Origin: an uncultured Clostridia bacterium
GTDB taxonomy: Bacteria; Bacillota; Clostridia; Christensenellales; Aristaeellaceae
Assembly: GCA_946408995.1 (NCBI GenBank)
Contig: CAMJUL010000017.1
Coordinates: 1-57,553, forward strand
Direction of reading: 5' to 3'
DNA: 57,553 nt
Shown: piece by piece, positions 49,613-57,553 of the stretch
Position numbering within the stretch: position 1 is the stretch's first letter
Layout of the letters: every line of letters begins with the position of its first letter
The notes under the pieces: generated by a model
Told to the model about the DNA's origin: nothing
The model's database searches: none
What the model saw: the letters and a program-made list of their open reading frames with translations, nothing else
Position numbers and translations under genes: made by a program

Positions 49613-49661
49613 AGAAATGATAAAATCTTTTCCGTTTTCTTTTCGGCTATGGAGGCACGAG

Positions 49662-52600
49662 ATGAAAAACATTCAGCAGCAGCCTGATCTTCCCGAAAAG
49701 ATCTTCGCGGACCCGCCCGCCCGTTTCCGGGGGGTCCCCTTCTGGGCCTGGAACTGCCGCGTCACCCGGGACCAAATCAGCCGCCAGGCGGAGGCCTTCC
49801 GCCAGATGGGCATGGGCGGGGCCATGGCGCACCCGCGCACGGGCCTGGACATCCCCTACCTCTCCCGGGAATACTTTGACCTGATCGCTTACGCGGAGGA
49901 AGTCCTGCGGGAAAAAGGCATGGACCTTTGGCTCTACGACGAGGAGCGCTTCCCCTCCGGCGTGGCCGGCGGGCTGGTGACCAGGTCCGTCCCCTACCGG
50001 TCGCGGCACCTTCTCCTCTCCCGGACGCCCCTGGAGGGCTTCTGCCCCGGCCGGACGGATTTTGACGCCCGGGTAGCGGCAGGGGAAAAGCCCCGGGGCT
50101 ATTTCCTGTGCGGGTACGACGTCGTCCTGACGGACGGAAAGCTTTCTTCCTACCAAAAAAGAGCGGACGAAGGCGCCTGGTGCGCTTATGTGGAGCTGAT
50201 GGAGGAGGAAAGCTGGTTCAACGGCGAGACCTATGTGGACGTCTTCAACCCCAGGGCCGTGGACGCGTTTCTGCGCCTGACCCACGAGGGGTACGAAAAT
50301 GCGCTGAAGGGGCATTTCGGGAAGACGGTCCCGGCCATCTTCACGGACGAGCCCCACATGAAGGGCAAGCACTGCATGGCCACCTCCGGGGACGAACGTA
50401 CCACCCTGGCCTATTCCGACGATCTGGAGGAGGCCTTCCATGCCGCCTTCGGTACCTCCCTGACGGACATCCTGCCGGAGCTCGTATGGGAGAAGCCCGA
50501 GGGCTTCAGCGTCTGGCGATGGCGGTACCATGACTTTGTCACCGAACGCTTCGCCTCCGCCTACGGGGACCGCATCGGCGCTTGGTGCCAGGCCCACGGC
50601 ATCGCCTATACGGGCCATTTTCTGTCCGAGCGCACCCTCTTCTCCCAGACCCTGGCCCTGGGGGAGTCCATGCGGCAGTACCGCAGCCAGCAGCTGCCCG
50701 GCATCGACATCCTGGCAGGCCAGCTGGAGGTGACCACCGCCAAGCAGGCGGAGTCCGTCCGGCGCCAGATGGGGCGCAAGGGGCTGGTATGCGAAATGTA
50801 CGGTGTCCTGCAGTGGGACGTGACCTTCCGGCAGCACAAACTGCAGGGCGACTGGCTGGCCGCCCTGGGGGTCACGGTACGGGTGCACCACCTGGCCTTT
50901 ATGAGCATGGCCGGCGAGGCCAAACGGGACTGGCCCGCGGCCATCGGCTGGCAGTCCCCCTGGTGGCGGCAGTATCCGTACCTGGAGGATTATTTTGCCC
51001 GTCTCAACGTGCTTTTGACCCGGGGGAAGGCCCTGGCCCGGGTGGCCGTGGTGCACCCCATCGAGTCCTTCTGGCTGCTTTTTGGCCCCAACGACCAGAC
51101 CCTGGAAAAGCGGGAGGAGATGGACAGGCAGTTTTCTTCCCTGGCGGAAGCCCTGTTGTACGGGAACATCGATTTTGACTACCTGTCCGAGGCCCTGCTG
51201 CCCTCCCTCTGCCCCGAAGGGGGCGCGCCCCTGCGGGTGGGGGAATGCCGCTACGACGCGATCATCGTCCCCCGGGTCCTCACCCTGCGCACCACCACCC
51301 TGGAGCGGCTCCGGGCCTTTTCGGAGGCCGGCGGAAAGCTCCTCTGGCTGGGGGAGGCGCCAAAGCTTGCCGACGGCGAGCCTTCCACCCTGGGCCAAGC
51401 CCTGTGGGAGAAAGCCCTGCGCGTTTCAGATGACAAAGCGTCCCTCCTTGAGGCCCTGAAGGACGAGCGGGAGGTGGAGGTCCGCTTTAGCGACACCGGC
51501 CGCCGGTCGGACAACCTGTTTTACCAGCTTCGTCAGACCAGGGAGGGCCGCGTCCTGTTTCTCTGCCACGTCCGGGAGGAGCTTCCCGCCCGTCCCCGGG
51601 TTTACCGCGTCCGCATCCGCGGACTGTGGCGGGTCCGCCGCTTTGACGCCCTCACCGGAAAAGTCCATGAGATGGGCGGGACCCAGCGGGAGGGCTTTAC
51701 CGAACTCTTGTGGTCCTGCGGGCCCTGTGACAGCCTGCTGCTGTTCTTGATCAGCGGGCGCTGCGCCGCCCCGGAGCCCCTGCCCGCCGCTCCCCGTCCC
51801 CTTCTGAAATGGACGGAGACCGCGGACTTTGCCCTGGAAGAGCCCAACGTCCTTTTGCTGGACCGGTGCGAATATGCCCTCGATTCGGCCCCCTGGCAAG
51901 GGGCGGAGGACATCCTCCGGGCGGACAACGCCCTCCGGGAGCAGGCGGGCCTGCCCCGGCGGGACGGGAACGCCGTGCAGCCCTGGCTGCTCCCGGAGGA
52001 GAAGGCCGCCCACACCGCCCGGCTGTGCTTCCGCTTTGAGGCGGAAAAGCCCTTTTGCGGCCTGAAGCTTGCCCTGGAGCAGCCAGAAAAGATCCAGCTG
52101 GACCTGAACGGGGAGGCCGTTCCCACATTACCGGACGGCTGGTATGTGGACGAGGCCATCCGCACCCTCCCCCTGCCGCCCCTCCGGGCGGGGGAAAACA
52201 CCCTGACCCTCCGCGTCCCCCTGTCAAGGCGCACGAACCTGGAAGCCCTGTACCTGCTCGGGAACTTCGGCGTGCGTGTCACGGGGACCCGCCTGACGGT
52301 CACGGATCCCCCAGACCGCCTTTTCCTGGACGATCCCTGCCGTCAGGGGCTGCCCTTCTACACCGGCAACCTCCGCTACCGTTTCCGCCTCCGGCTTCAG
52401 AGGGACCGGGAGGACCTTTCCCTGCACATCCCCCACATGGCCTCTCCCGTGGCGGTGGTGTACGCCGACGGAAAGGAGGCGGGCAAAACCGCCTGGTTCC
52501 CCCAGACTGTTACCCTGCCGCCCCTGAAAGCCGGAGAGCACGAAATCGAGGTTCTGGCCTGCGGCAGCCGCTACAACGCCTTTGGCACCCTGCACAACGC

Positions 52601-52727
52601 CAATCCAAATTACAAATGGTACGGACCCGACGCCTTCCGCACCCGCGGGGACGAATGGAACGACAATTACCTTTTCCGCCCGTCGTACCTGACGGGCCCC
52701 CTTGAGATCCTGGAGGAGACCCCATGA
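49662..52727 (+). CDS. GH106-family alpha-L-rhamnosidase-like enzyme
   Basis: A 1021-residue enzyme of the GH106 type. The family opening FRGVPFWAWN is at 22-31, followed by MGMGGAMAHPRTGLDIPYLS, the Asp-Glu-rich LWLYDEERFPSGVAGG, IFTDEPHMKG (Asp229-Glu230) and CEMYGVLQWD (Glu378), the regions that hold the catalytic glutamates and metal site in the Bacteroides enzyme. Beta-sandwich domains follow from about 590. No signal peptide is seen, so it works inside the cell. Known activity is release of alpha-L-rhamnose from pectin, including rhamnogalacturonan II. GGAGG lies six bases before the ATG at 49662. It starts the GH106-propeller-GH140 operon. Confidence 0.87.
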   Translation: MKNIQQQPDLPEKIFADPPARFRGVPFWAWNCRVTRDQISRQAEAFRQMGMGGAMAHPRTGLDIPYLSREYFDLIAYAEEVLREKGMDLWLYDEERFPSGVAGGLVTRSVPYRSRHLLLSRTPLEGFCPGRTDFDARVAAGEKPRGYFLCGYDVVLTDGKLSSYQKRADEGAWCAYVELMEEESWFNGETYVDVFNPRAVDAFLRLTHEGYENALKGHFGKTVPAIFTDEPHMKGKHCMATSGDERTTLAYSDDLEEAFHAAFGTSLTDILPELVWEKPEGFSVWRWRYHDFVTERFASAYGDRIGAWCQAHGIAYTGHFLSERTLFSQTLALGESMRQYRSQQLPGIDILAGQLEVTTAKQAESVRRQMGRKGLVCEMYGVLQWDVTFRQHKLQGDWLAALGVTVRVHHLAFMSMAGEAKRDWPAAIGWQSPWWRQYPYLEDYFARLNVLLTRGKALARVAVVHPIESFWLLFGPNDQTLEKREEMDRQFSSLAEALLYGNIDFDYLSEALLPSLCPEGGAPLRVGECRYDAIIVPRVLTLRTTTLERLRAFSEAGGKLLWLGEAPKLADGEPSTLGQALWEKALRVSDDKASLLEALKDEREVEVRFSDTGRRSDNLFYQLRQTREGRVLFLCHVREELPARPRVYRVRIRGLWRVRRFDALTGKVHEMGGTQREGFTELLWSCGPCDSLLLFLISGRCAAPEPLPAAPRPLLKWTETADFALEEPNVLLLDRCEYALDSAPWQGAEDILRADNALREQAGLPRRDGNAVQPWLLPEEKAAHTARLCFRFEAEKPFCGLKLALEQPEKIQLDLNGEAVPTLPDGWYVDEAIRTLPLPPLRAGENTLTLRVPLSRRTNLEALYLLGNFGVRVTGTRLTVTDPPDRLFLDDPCRQGLPFYTGNLRYRFRLRLQRDREDLSLHIPHMASPVAVVYADGKEAGKTAWFPQTVTLPPLKAGEHEIEVLACGSRYNAFGTLHNANPNYKWYGPDAFRTRGDEWNDNYLFRPSYLTGPLEILEETP

Positions 52728-53749
52728 ACATCGAGCATCTTCTGACCCCCTTCAAATGGGGCAAGCCCGTGCTCTGCGGCACGGGGATCGACGGGCGCTT
52801 TGACCGCAACGCCGTGGACTGTCCCACCCCTTTTTTCCACAACGGCCGGTATTATCTTCTGTTTGTGGGCTTTGACGGCACCGGATACCAGACGGGCCTG
52901 GCCGTTTCCGACGACCTGGTGACCTGGAAAAAGCTGGGCGTCATCCTGCCAAGGGGGTCAAACCTTCCCTGGGACAGGGTGGGCATGGCCGGCACCGGCC
53001 TGCTGATGGAAAACGGTCTGTTCGGCCCCCGGAGGCTGAAAAAGGCCTTCGGCCGGTACTGGATGGTCTACCATTCCTATCCCCGCACCGGCTATGAGGC
53101 CGGGGCCGCGGAGATCGGCCTGGCCTGGACCGAAGACGAAACCCTTATGCACTGGCATTTTGTCGGAGAGCCCGTGCTTTCCTGGCGGGACGGGGCGGCC
53201 TGGGAGCACGGCGGGCTGTACAAGGGCTGGCTTCTGGAGCACGAAGGGCGCTTTTACCTGTTCTACAACGCCAAGACGGACGAAACCCCCTCGGGCTGGG
53301 TGGAGCAGACCGGTTTTGCCACCTCCACGGATCTCCTGCACTGGACCCGCAGCCCCCTCAATCCCGTCCTGCCCGTCACCCCCGGCGCCTGGGACAGCGT
53401 CTTCGCCTCCGACCCCGCCGTGCTCCGGGACGAACGCGGGGACCAGTGGGTGATGTTCTACTACGGCCTTGGAAACCTTTCCGCCTGCGAGGGCCTGGCG
53501 GTCAGCCGGGACCTGGTCTCCTGGAAGAAGTTTCCCGTGCCCATCCTGACCATCGGGACCCGCAAAAGCGTGGACCAGATCCACGCCCACAAGCCCGGCA
53601 TGCTCTATGACGGAAAGCACCTGTATCATTTTTACTGCGCCTGCCGGCCGGCCACGGAACAGGACGCCACCTTCCCCTGGTCGCCGGAGTACCGCTGCAT
53701 CACCGTAGCCCGGGACGCGCCCTGGGCGGAAGGAGGAACCCCATGCTGA
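52724..53749 (+). CDS. Five-bladed beta-propeller glycosidase (GH43/GH32/GH137-like)
   Basis: A 341-residue protein with repeated blade motifs such as FFHNGRYYLLFVGFDGTGYQ, LEHEGRFYLFYNAKTDE and WVMFYYGLGNLS. Acidic residues expected of the propeller fold are at DCPTPFF (blade 1), EHGGLYKG and ASDPAVLRD. Such folds occur in GH43, GH32, GH117, GH130 and GH137; GH137 is a beta-L-arabinofuranosidase of rhamnogalacturonan II. I cannot place it firmly. Its ATG overlaps the GH106 stop by 4 nt and its end overlaps the GH140 start by 7 nt, so all three are translated together and probably attack one side chain. Confidence 0.7.
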   Translation: MNIEHLLTPFKWGKPVLCGTGIDGRFDRNAVDCPTPFFHNGRYYLLFVGFDGTGYQTGLAVSDDLVTWKKLGVILPRGSNLPWDRVGMAGTGLLMENGLFGPRRLKKAFGRYWMVYHSYPRTGYEAGAAEIGLAWTEDETLMHWHFVGEPVLSWRDGAAWEHGGLYKGWLLEHEGRFYLFYNAKTDETPSGWVEQTGFATSTDLLHWTRSPLNPVLPVTPGAWDSVFASDPAVLRDERGDQWVMFYYGLGNLSACEGLAVSRDLVSWKKFPVPILTIGTRKSVDQIHAHKPGMLYDGKHLYHFYCACRPATEQDATFPWSPEYRCITVARDAPWAEGGTPC

Positions 53750-55038
53750 CCCTGAACGAGGACAGACGCCATTTTCTGCTGGACGGCAGGCCCTTTTTCT
53801 GGCTGGGCGACACCGCCTGGCTGCTGTTTCAGAAACTGACCTTCCAAGAGGCCCTGCTTTACCTGGAAAACCGGCGGGCCAAGGGCTTTACCGTTCTCCA
53901 GGTCACCCTGGTGCACACCCCCGATTACCGGAACCGGGCCGGGTACAGCGCGCTTCTTGAGGACGATTTTGCCCGCCCCAATCCCGACCCCTCCCCTGAC
54001 GCCTACTGGCCCATGGTGCGGTCCCTTGTGGACGCCGCGGCGGAAAAGGGCCTCATGATGGCGCTGCTTCCCTCCTGGGGGCATTTTGTGTCCTCCGGCA
54101 AGCTGAACGCGTCGAACGCGGACACGTACATCGATTTCCTTTCCGAGCGCTTCGGAGACTGTGAAAACGTGCTCTGGCTGGCAGGGGGCGACGTGCGGGG
54201 CTCCGACGCGCCGGAGACCTTTGACCGCATCGGCCGCCGGCTCCGGGAAAAATGCCCGCGCCAGCTCATCGGCTTCCATCCCTTCGGACGCTGTTCCTCC
54301 TCCCAGTGGTTCCAGTCCGCCCCCTGGCTGGATTTCCATCTGTTCCAGTCCGGCCACCGGCGGTACGACCAGGTCCGGCTGAACCAATGGGACGACAAGG
54401 TGGACGCGGAGACCTTCGTGGGGGAGGACAATTACCGCTACGTTCAGCATGACCGGGCGCTGTCCCCCGTCCGCCCCGTACTGGACGGGGAGCCCAGCTA
54501 CGAATTCATCCTGCAGGGCCTGCACGACAAAGCCCAGCCCTACTGGCAGACCCGGGATGTGCGCCGCTACGCCTATTGGTCCCTCCTGGCCGGGGCCGCC
54601 GGCTTCACCTACGGCAGCAACGCCATCATGCAGTTCTGGCGCGGGACGGAGAAGGGCGCCTTCGGCGTCTTTGAGACCTGGCAGGAGGCCCTGCACAACC
54701 CGGGCAGCATGCAGATGACCCACGTCCGCCGCCTGATGGAGGAGATCCATTGGCAGACGGGGGTGCCCGCCCAGGACCTGCTGATCGGCAACACCGGCGT
54801 CCGATACGATTACAACCTGGCCCTGAAAACAGACTGCGCCCTGTGCGTATACAGCTATTCCGGAAAACCCTTCAGCGTGGACACCCGGTCCCTGGGAGAG
54901 ACGAAAGGCTGGTGGTTCGACCCGGTTTCCGGCGGAAGGAGCTATTTGGGAAGCGTCCCTGCCGGTGCGTCCGTACCCTTTGCGCCGCCGGACAGGCGGT
55001 GCGATCAGAACGACTGGGTGCTGCTTCTGACCCGCTGA
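53743..55038 (+). CDS. GH140 apiosidase (DUF4038)
   Basis: A 431-residue TIM-barrel hydrolase of the DUF4038/apiosidase-like family. FLLDGRPFFWLGDTAWLLFQ (11-30) is the hallmark opening. The likely acid/base is Asp150 in LAGGDVRG and the likely nucleophile is Glu250 in LDGEPSYE, matching the pair known in the Bacteroides GH140 that splits the apiose-galacturonate bond of rhamnogalacturonan II. A small C-terminal beta domain (about 345-431) follows. No signal peptide. GAAGGAGG precedes the ATG. The same window encodes isomerase, kinase and transketolase genes suited to D-apiose use. Other DUF4038 members may have other specificities. Confidence 0.85.
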   Translation: MLTLNEDRRHFLLDGRPFFWLGDTAWLLFQKLTFQEALLYLENRRAKGFTVLQVTLVHTPDYRNRAGYSALLEDDFARPNPDPSPDAYWPMVRSLVDAAAEKGLMMALLPSWGHFVSSGKLNASNADTYIDFLSERFGDCENVLWLAGGDVRGSDAPETFDRIGRRLREKCPRQLIGFHPFGRCSSSQWFQSAPWLDFHLFQSGHRRYDQVRLNQWDDKVDAETFVGEDNYRYVQHDRALSPVRPVLDGEPSYEFILQGLHDKAQPYWQTRDVRRYAYWSLLAGAAGFTYGSNAIMQFWRGTEKGAFGVFETWQEALHNPGSMQMTHVRRLMEEIHWQTGVPAQDLLIGNTGVRYDYNLALKTDCALCVYSYSGKPFSVDTRSLGETKGWWFDPVSGGRSYLGSVPAGASVPFAPPDRRCDQNDWVLLLTR

Positions 55039-55092
55039 CGGACCTCCGATCCCCGCGGAAAGGCCGCCTTCTCCGTTTTTCTCCAAAGAAAG

Positions 55093-55123
55093 AAAGGGAG
55101 CGCATTTGACGCGCTCCCTTTTT
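55093..55123. terminator. Bidirectional terminator between GH140 and the S15-type hydrolase
   Basis: AAAGGGAGCGC (55093-55103) pairs with GCGCTCCCTTT (55111-55121), with a 7-nt loop. T-runs follow on both strands (TTTTT on plus, TTTCTTTCTTT on minus). It separates two convergent genes. Confidence 0.9.
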
Positions 55124-55144
55124 GGATCCGTTTTTTTGCCGCCG

Positions 55145-57286
55145 TCAGCGAGTCTGCGGAACCTCCTTTTGGATGGGCAAAAGCACCTTCAGGGCCGTGT
55201 TGTCCACGGTAAAGCTGTAGTTGTAATCGATCAGCTCCGTCTCCTGGGAGCCGTCCAGCTGGAAGCTCTCGTCCAGGAAGACGCGGAAGGGATCCCAGGT
55301 CATCAGCCTCAGCTCCAGATGGTGTCCCTCCGCCAGCGTGTATACGCAGGGCTGCATATAGAAGGTGTATTCGTAGGCCTTGCCTGCTTCTCTTCCCTCC
55401 TCCTGGAACACGTATTCATAGGAGTCGGGCCCCATGCCGGGGTTGTCCAGGTCCGTCCAGCCAAAGGACACGCACTGGGCGGCGGTCTCCTCCTGGAGGA
55501 AGACCTTCATGCTCCCGGGCTCCTTCGGATCCACGTTGACAAAGGTGTCGTCGGTCCAACGGATGGGCACCAGCGAATCCGAATCCGTATGGGTCCGGTA
55601 CGCCGGGAAGGTCCCCTTGTCGGAGACGTCCATGAGCACGGCCGTGATCATCATGCCCTCGTACTCCTCGTGCCCGGTGCTCCTGAGGGTCACGCGCACC
55701 TCCGGCACGCCGCAGAAGGTGGTGCCGGCCGCGACTTCCAGGGGATAGACCGCCGCCATGGACGCGGGCATGCCCCGGTAGAAAGCCTCCTGGTCCTCCC
55801 GCGTCAGGTTGTTCTGGATCGTCTCCTGGTAGTCCATGACGTATTGTCCCAATCCCTCCGCGGTCACGGTGGCGGTGTCCCCGGTGAAGGAGGCCTTGGC
55901 CTCGAGCATTTCCGGATCCTCCCAGCGTTCATAGGCCTTGAAGGAACCGTCCACGTTGCTCTGCGCCAGGACGGCGGGGAAGGCTTCGGCGCCGTTTTCA
56001 ACGTCATACAGGTAGTGGGACAGCCATTCGTTCATGATCTCCTGCCACACCCGCCCGTTCACGTTCAGGTCGTCCAGGTTGTTATGGCCGTCCTGGTGCA
56101 GCACCAGCTTCACGGTCTTCCCGGCCTTCAGGAAGGTCTTCACCATCTGGTCCGCGTGCCGGGTGGTCACGTTCTGGTCGTTCATCCCGGTGACCACCAG
56201 GGCGGAGCAGTTCACGTGGTTTTCCTGATCCAGGGTATAGTCCAGCATCTCATAGACTTCCCCGTAGTCCCCGTTGGTGGCTTCCTGATCCCGGGAAATC
56301 TGCCACAGCCAGGAGCCGTATTCCGGATTGGGCTCGTTCCATTCCTCGTCCAGGAAAGTGCCGCCGCAGTTGAACACCGCCAGGCTGTCCGCGTAATAGG
56401 TTTTGTTGGTGATGGCCACGCCCTGGGAATTGGTGTAGTCGTACCAGTTGGCGATGCCGGCGAAGGGGACGATGGTCTTCAAGCCCTTCACCCCGGTGAC
56501 CGCCACCGAGAAGGGCAGCGTGCCGCCGTAGGAGCAGCCCGTCATGGCCACGGCGCCGTTGGACCAGTCCGCCTTGATGGCGGTCCTGCCCGTCCGGTCC
56601 GTAAAGGCCACCCGGTCCCCGGCCAGCCATTCCACCACGTTCTTGTGGCTGTCCCGCTCCTGCTTCATGCCGCAAAGTTCGAACCCTTCGGAGCCGTAGG
56701 TGCCGATGCCGCAGGAAACGGCCACGGCGAATCCCCGCGCCAGGTAATAATCGTAATTGTCGGCCGTATTGAAGCCAACTGCCCCGCTCTTGGGGACCAG
56801 GTAGTTCCATTGTTCGCTGTCCGCCCGGGCCGCGGCCTCCAGGGTGGTCACGCTGCCTTCCGGCACACGCTTCTCCCCCGGCTCCTCCAGCCTGGCGTAA
56901 TCAAAAGGCTTCTCCACATACATGGGCTCGGCGCCTTCCTCGTATTCGTTCACGGTCCCCGCCGCGTAGGGCGTGGGGTCGTAAATGGTGGCCGCCTTGT
57001 ACTGCCCTTCCGCCGCGGCCCTGGGCACCTGCAAAAACGCCTTCACCAGGTCCGCTTTCCCGTCCCCGTCCGTATCATAGTCCGTCTCCACCCATACGCA
57101 AAAGCGCAGGATGTCGCTGCCTTCGTTGGTATAGTCCCCGGACCGCATGTCCGTTACCGTAAAAACGGGCTGCAGCATGCCGTTTTCCACCCGCAGGGGC
57201 GTCTTTGCTTCCGCCAGGATCCTCCCCGTTCCACCCAGCATGCACAGGCACAAAACCAGCGCGCAGATCCTTCTCATTCCGGTCAT
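55145..57286 (-). CDS. Secreted X-Pro dipeptidyl-peptidase (S15)/CocE-like hydrolase
   Basis: A 713-residue exported alpha/beta hydrolase. After a signal peptide (ALVLCLCMLGGTGRILAEA) comes the S15/CocE domain with the nucleophile in TGCSYGG, the acid region in VTGMNDQNV and the histidine in HQDGHNN. A C-terminal jelly-roll domain (from about 500) is typical of X-Pro dipeptidyl-peptidases and acyl esterases. DTDGDGKADL near residue 75 is a calcium-loop-like insertion. Substrate could be proline-rich peptides or an acyl ester on plant wall material. The ATG at 57286 is six bases after AAAGGAG; an ATG nine bases later is also possible. It stands alone with its own promoter and terminator. Confidence 0.85.
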   Translation of the reverse strand: MTGMRRICALVLCLCMLGGTGRILAEAKTPLRVENGMLQPVFTVTDMRSGDYTNEGSDILRFCVWVETDYDTDGDGKADLVKAFLQVPRAAAEGQYKAATIYDPTPYAAGTVNEYEEGAEPMYVEKPFDYARLEEPGEKRVPEGSVTTLEAAARADSEQWNYLVPKSGAVGFNTADNYDYYLARGFAVAVSCGIGTYGSEGFELCGMKQERDSHKNVVEWLAGDRVAFTDRTGRTAIKADWSNGAVAMTGCSYGGTLPFSVAVTGVKGLKTIVPFAGIANWYDYTNSQGVAITNKTYYADSLAVFNCGGTFLDEEWNEPNPEYGSWLWQISRDQEATNGDYGEVYEMLDYTLDQENHVNCSALVVTGMNDQNVTTRHADQMVKTFLKAGKTVKLVLHQDGHNNLDDLNVNGRVWQEIMNEWLSHYLYDVENGAEAFPAVLAQSNVDGSFKAYERWEDPEMLEAKASFTGDTATVTAEGLGQYVMDYQETIQNNLTREDQEAFYRGMPASMAAVYPLEVAAGTTFCGVPEVRVTLRSTGHEEYEGMMITAVLMDVSDKGTFPAYRTHTDSDSLVPIRWTDDTFVNVDPKEPGSMKVFLQEETAAQCVSFGWTDLDNPGMGPDSYEYVFQEEGREAGKAYEYTFYMQPCVYTLAEGHHLELRLMTWDPFRVFLDESFQLDGSQETELIDYNYSFTVDNTALKVLLPIQKEVPQTR

Positions 57287-57462
57287 ACTCCTCTCCTTTC
57301 GCCCGCCCCGACGGCGGACACGCCGGCGTCCCCCCGTCCCCCCTTGCGTTGGCGGACAGGCCCTCTCCTTTCCCTTTTCCGTCAAAGACGGGAGAGGGAC
57401 AGACAGCGGCAGGACGCTTCCGGATGCTTTTTTGCCTGGGCCCGCGCGGGCCCGCTGCTTTT

Positions 57463-57491
57463 ATCATACCCCAAACCGCCTGCCGGCACAA
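57463..57491 (-). promoter_or_regulatory. Promoter of the S15-type hydrolase gene
   Basis: Minus strand: TTGTGC (57491-57486), 17-nt spacer, TATGAT (57468-57463). A strong palindrome GGGCCCGCGCGGGCCC (57438-57453) lies in the early leader. Confidence 0.55.
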
Positions 57492-57501
57492 GAGAAAACG
57501 G

Positions 57502-57553
57502 ATCGAGTAGGAGGGGGTGATTAGCCCCCGTCCTCTCACCGCACCGTGCGTAC
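57502..57553 (-). mobile_element. Group II intron, 3' end (partial domain V and domain VI)
   Basis: Read on the minus strand from the window edge: GTACGCACGGTGC fits the 3' half of domain V. Then GGTGAGAGG, the hairpin GGGGG-loop-CCCCC, and CCTACTCGAT form domain VI. GAG-AGG pairs with CCT-A-CTC, leaving an unpaired A (57508) seven bases from the end, the expected lariat branch point. The 3' splice site is then between 57502 and 57501, with the intron ending in AT. The rest, including any reverse transcriptase, lies beyond the window. It sits 10 nt upstream of the promoter of the S15-type hydrolase, in the same orientation. Confidence 0.85.

Noticed and set aside
1-57553. CRISPR arrays, tRNA or rRNA genes and intact insertion sequences
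   Set aside because: No regularly spaced repeats, no cloverleaf with conserved T-loop, no rRNA-like stretch and no transposase were seen on reading both strands.

Overview
The window is a 57.5 kb, GC-rich, gene-dense stretch from a Gram-positive anaerobe. I infer a gut or rumen Clostridia-type Firmicute. The grounds are binding-protein/permease (LplB/YtcP type) ABC importers without their own ATPase, UxuA/UxuB of the Bacillus/Clostridium kind, domain-swapped and tandem GH3 enzymes, AGGAGG ribosome binding sites, and strong intrinsic terminators. No rRNA, tRNA, CRISPR array or phage gene was seen. Nearly every gene belongs to breakdown of plant polysaccharide side chains.

Layout. (1) 293-7110, minus strand: a glucuronide operon with a small membrane protein, mannonate dehydratase uxuA, a GH2 beta-glucuronidase/galactosidase, a GPH symporter, SDR mannonate oxidoreductase uxuB and a small lipoprotein. 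(2) 7710-10658, plus: a GH3 enzyme with reversed domain order and a membrane segment at each end. (3) 10816-12866, plus: a LytTR response regulator and AgrC-like kinase, followed by two tandem secreted GH3 paralogues (13107-18241) whose upstream regions share the same spaced motifs. (4) 18382-19434: a sialidase-fold hydrolase with its own promoter. (5) 19881-23413: an oligosaccharide ABC importer. (6) 23486-45546, minus: a compact run of 15 genes, many overlapping by 4 nt. It holds an acetylesterase, GH29, GH2, a LacI regulator, GH42, GH78, a fucose-isomerase-like enzyme, a split transketolase, an FGGY kinase, a racemase-like protein, GH127, a DUF1537 kinase, a beta-keto acid cleavage enzyme and an AraM-type dehydrogenase. 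(7) 45706-49363, minus: a second ABC importer. (8) 49662-55038, plus: a GH106, a five-bladed-propeller glycosidase and a GH140 apiosidase in one overlapping operon. (9) 55145-57286, minus: a secreted X-Pro peptidase-like alpha/beta hydrolase. (10) The 3' end of a group II intron at the right edge.

How it may work together. Secreted or anchored GH3 enzymes trim polymer outside. The two importers bring in branched oligosaccharides, and GH2, GH29, GH42, GH78, GH106, GH127, GH140 and the esterase, none with a signal peptide, strip them in the cytoplasm. The set (rhamnosidases, fucosidase, GH127, GH2, sialidase-fold enzyme, apiosidase) recalls rhamnogalacturonan II or apiose-bearing glycosides. 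An aldose isomerase, FGGY kinase and two-subunit transketolase are what the known D-apiose to D-apulose-4-phosphate to DHAP plus xylulose-5-phosphate route needs. The DUF1537 kinase, beta-keto acid cleavage enzyme, racemase-like protein and AraM-type dehydrogenase in the same operon look like a second route for unusual sugar acids that I cannot match to a described pathway.
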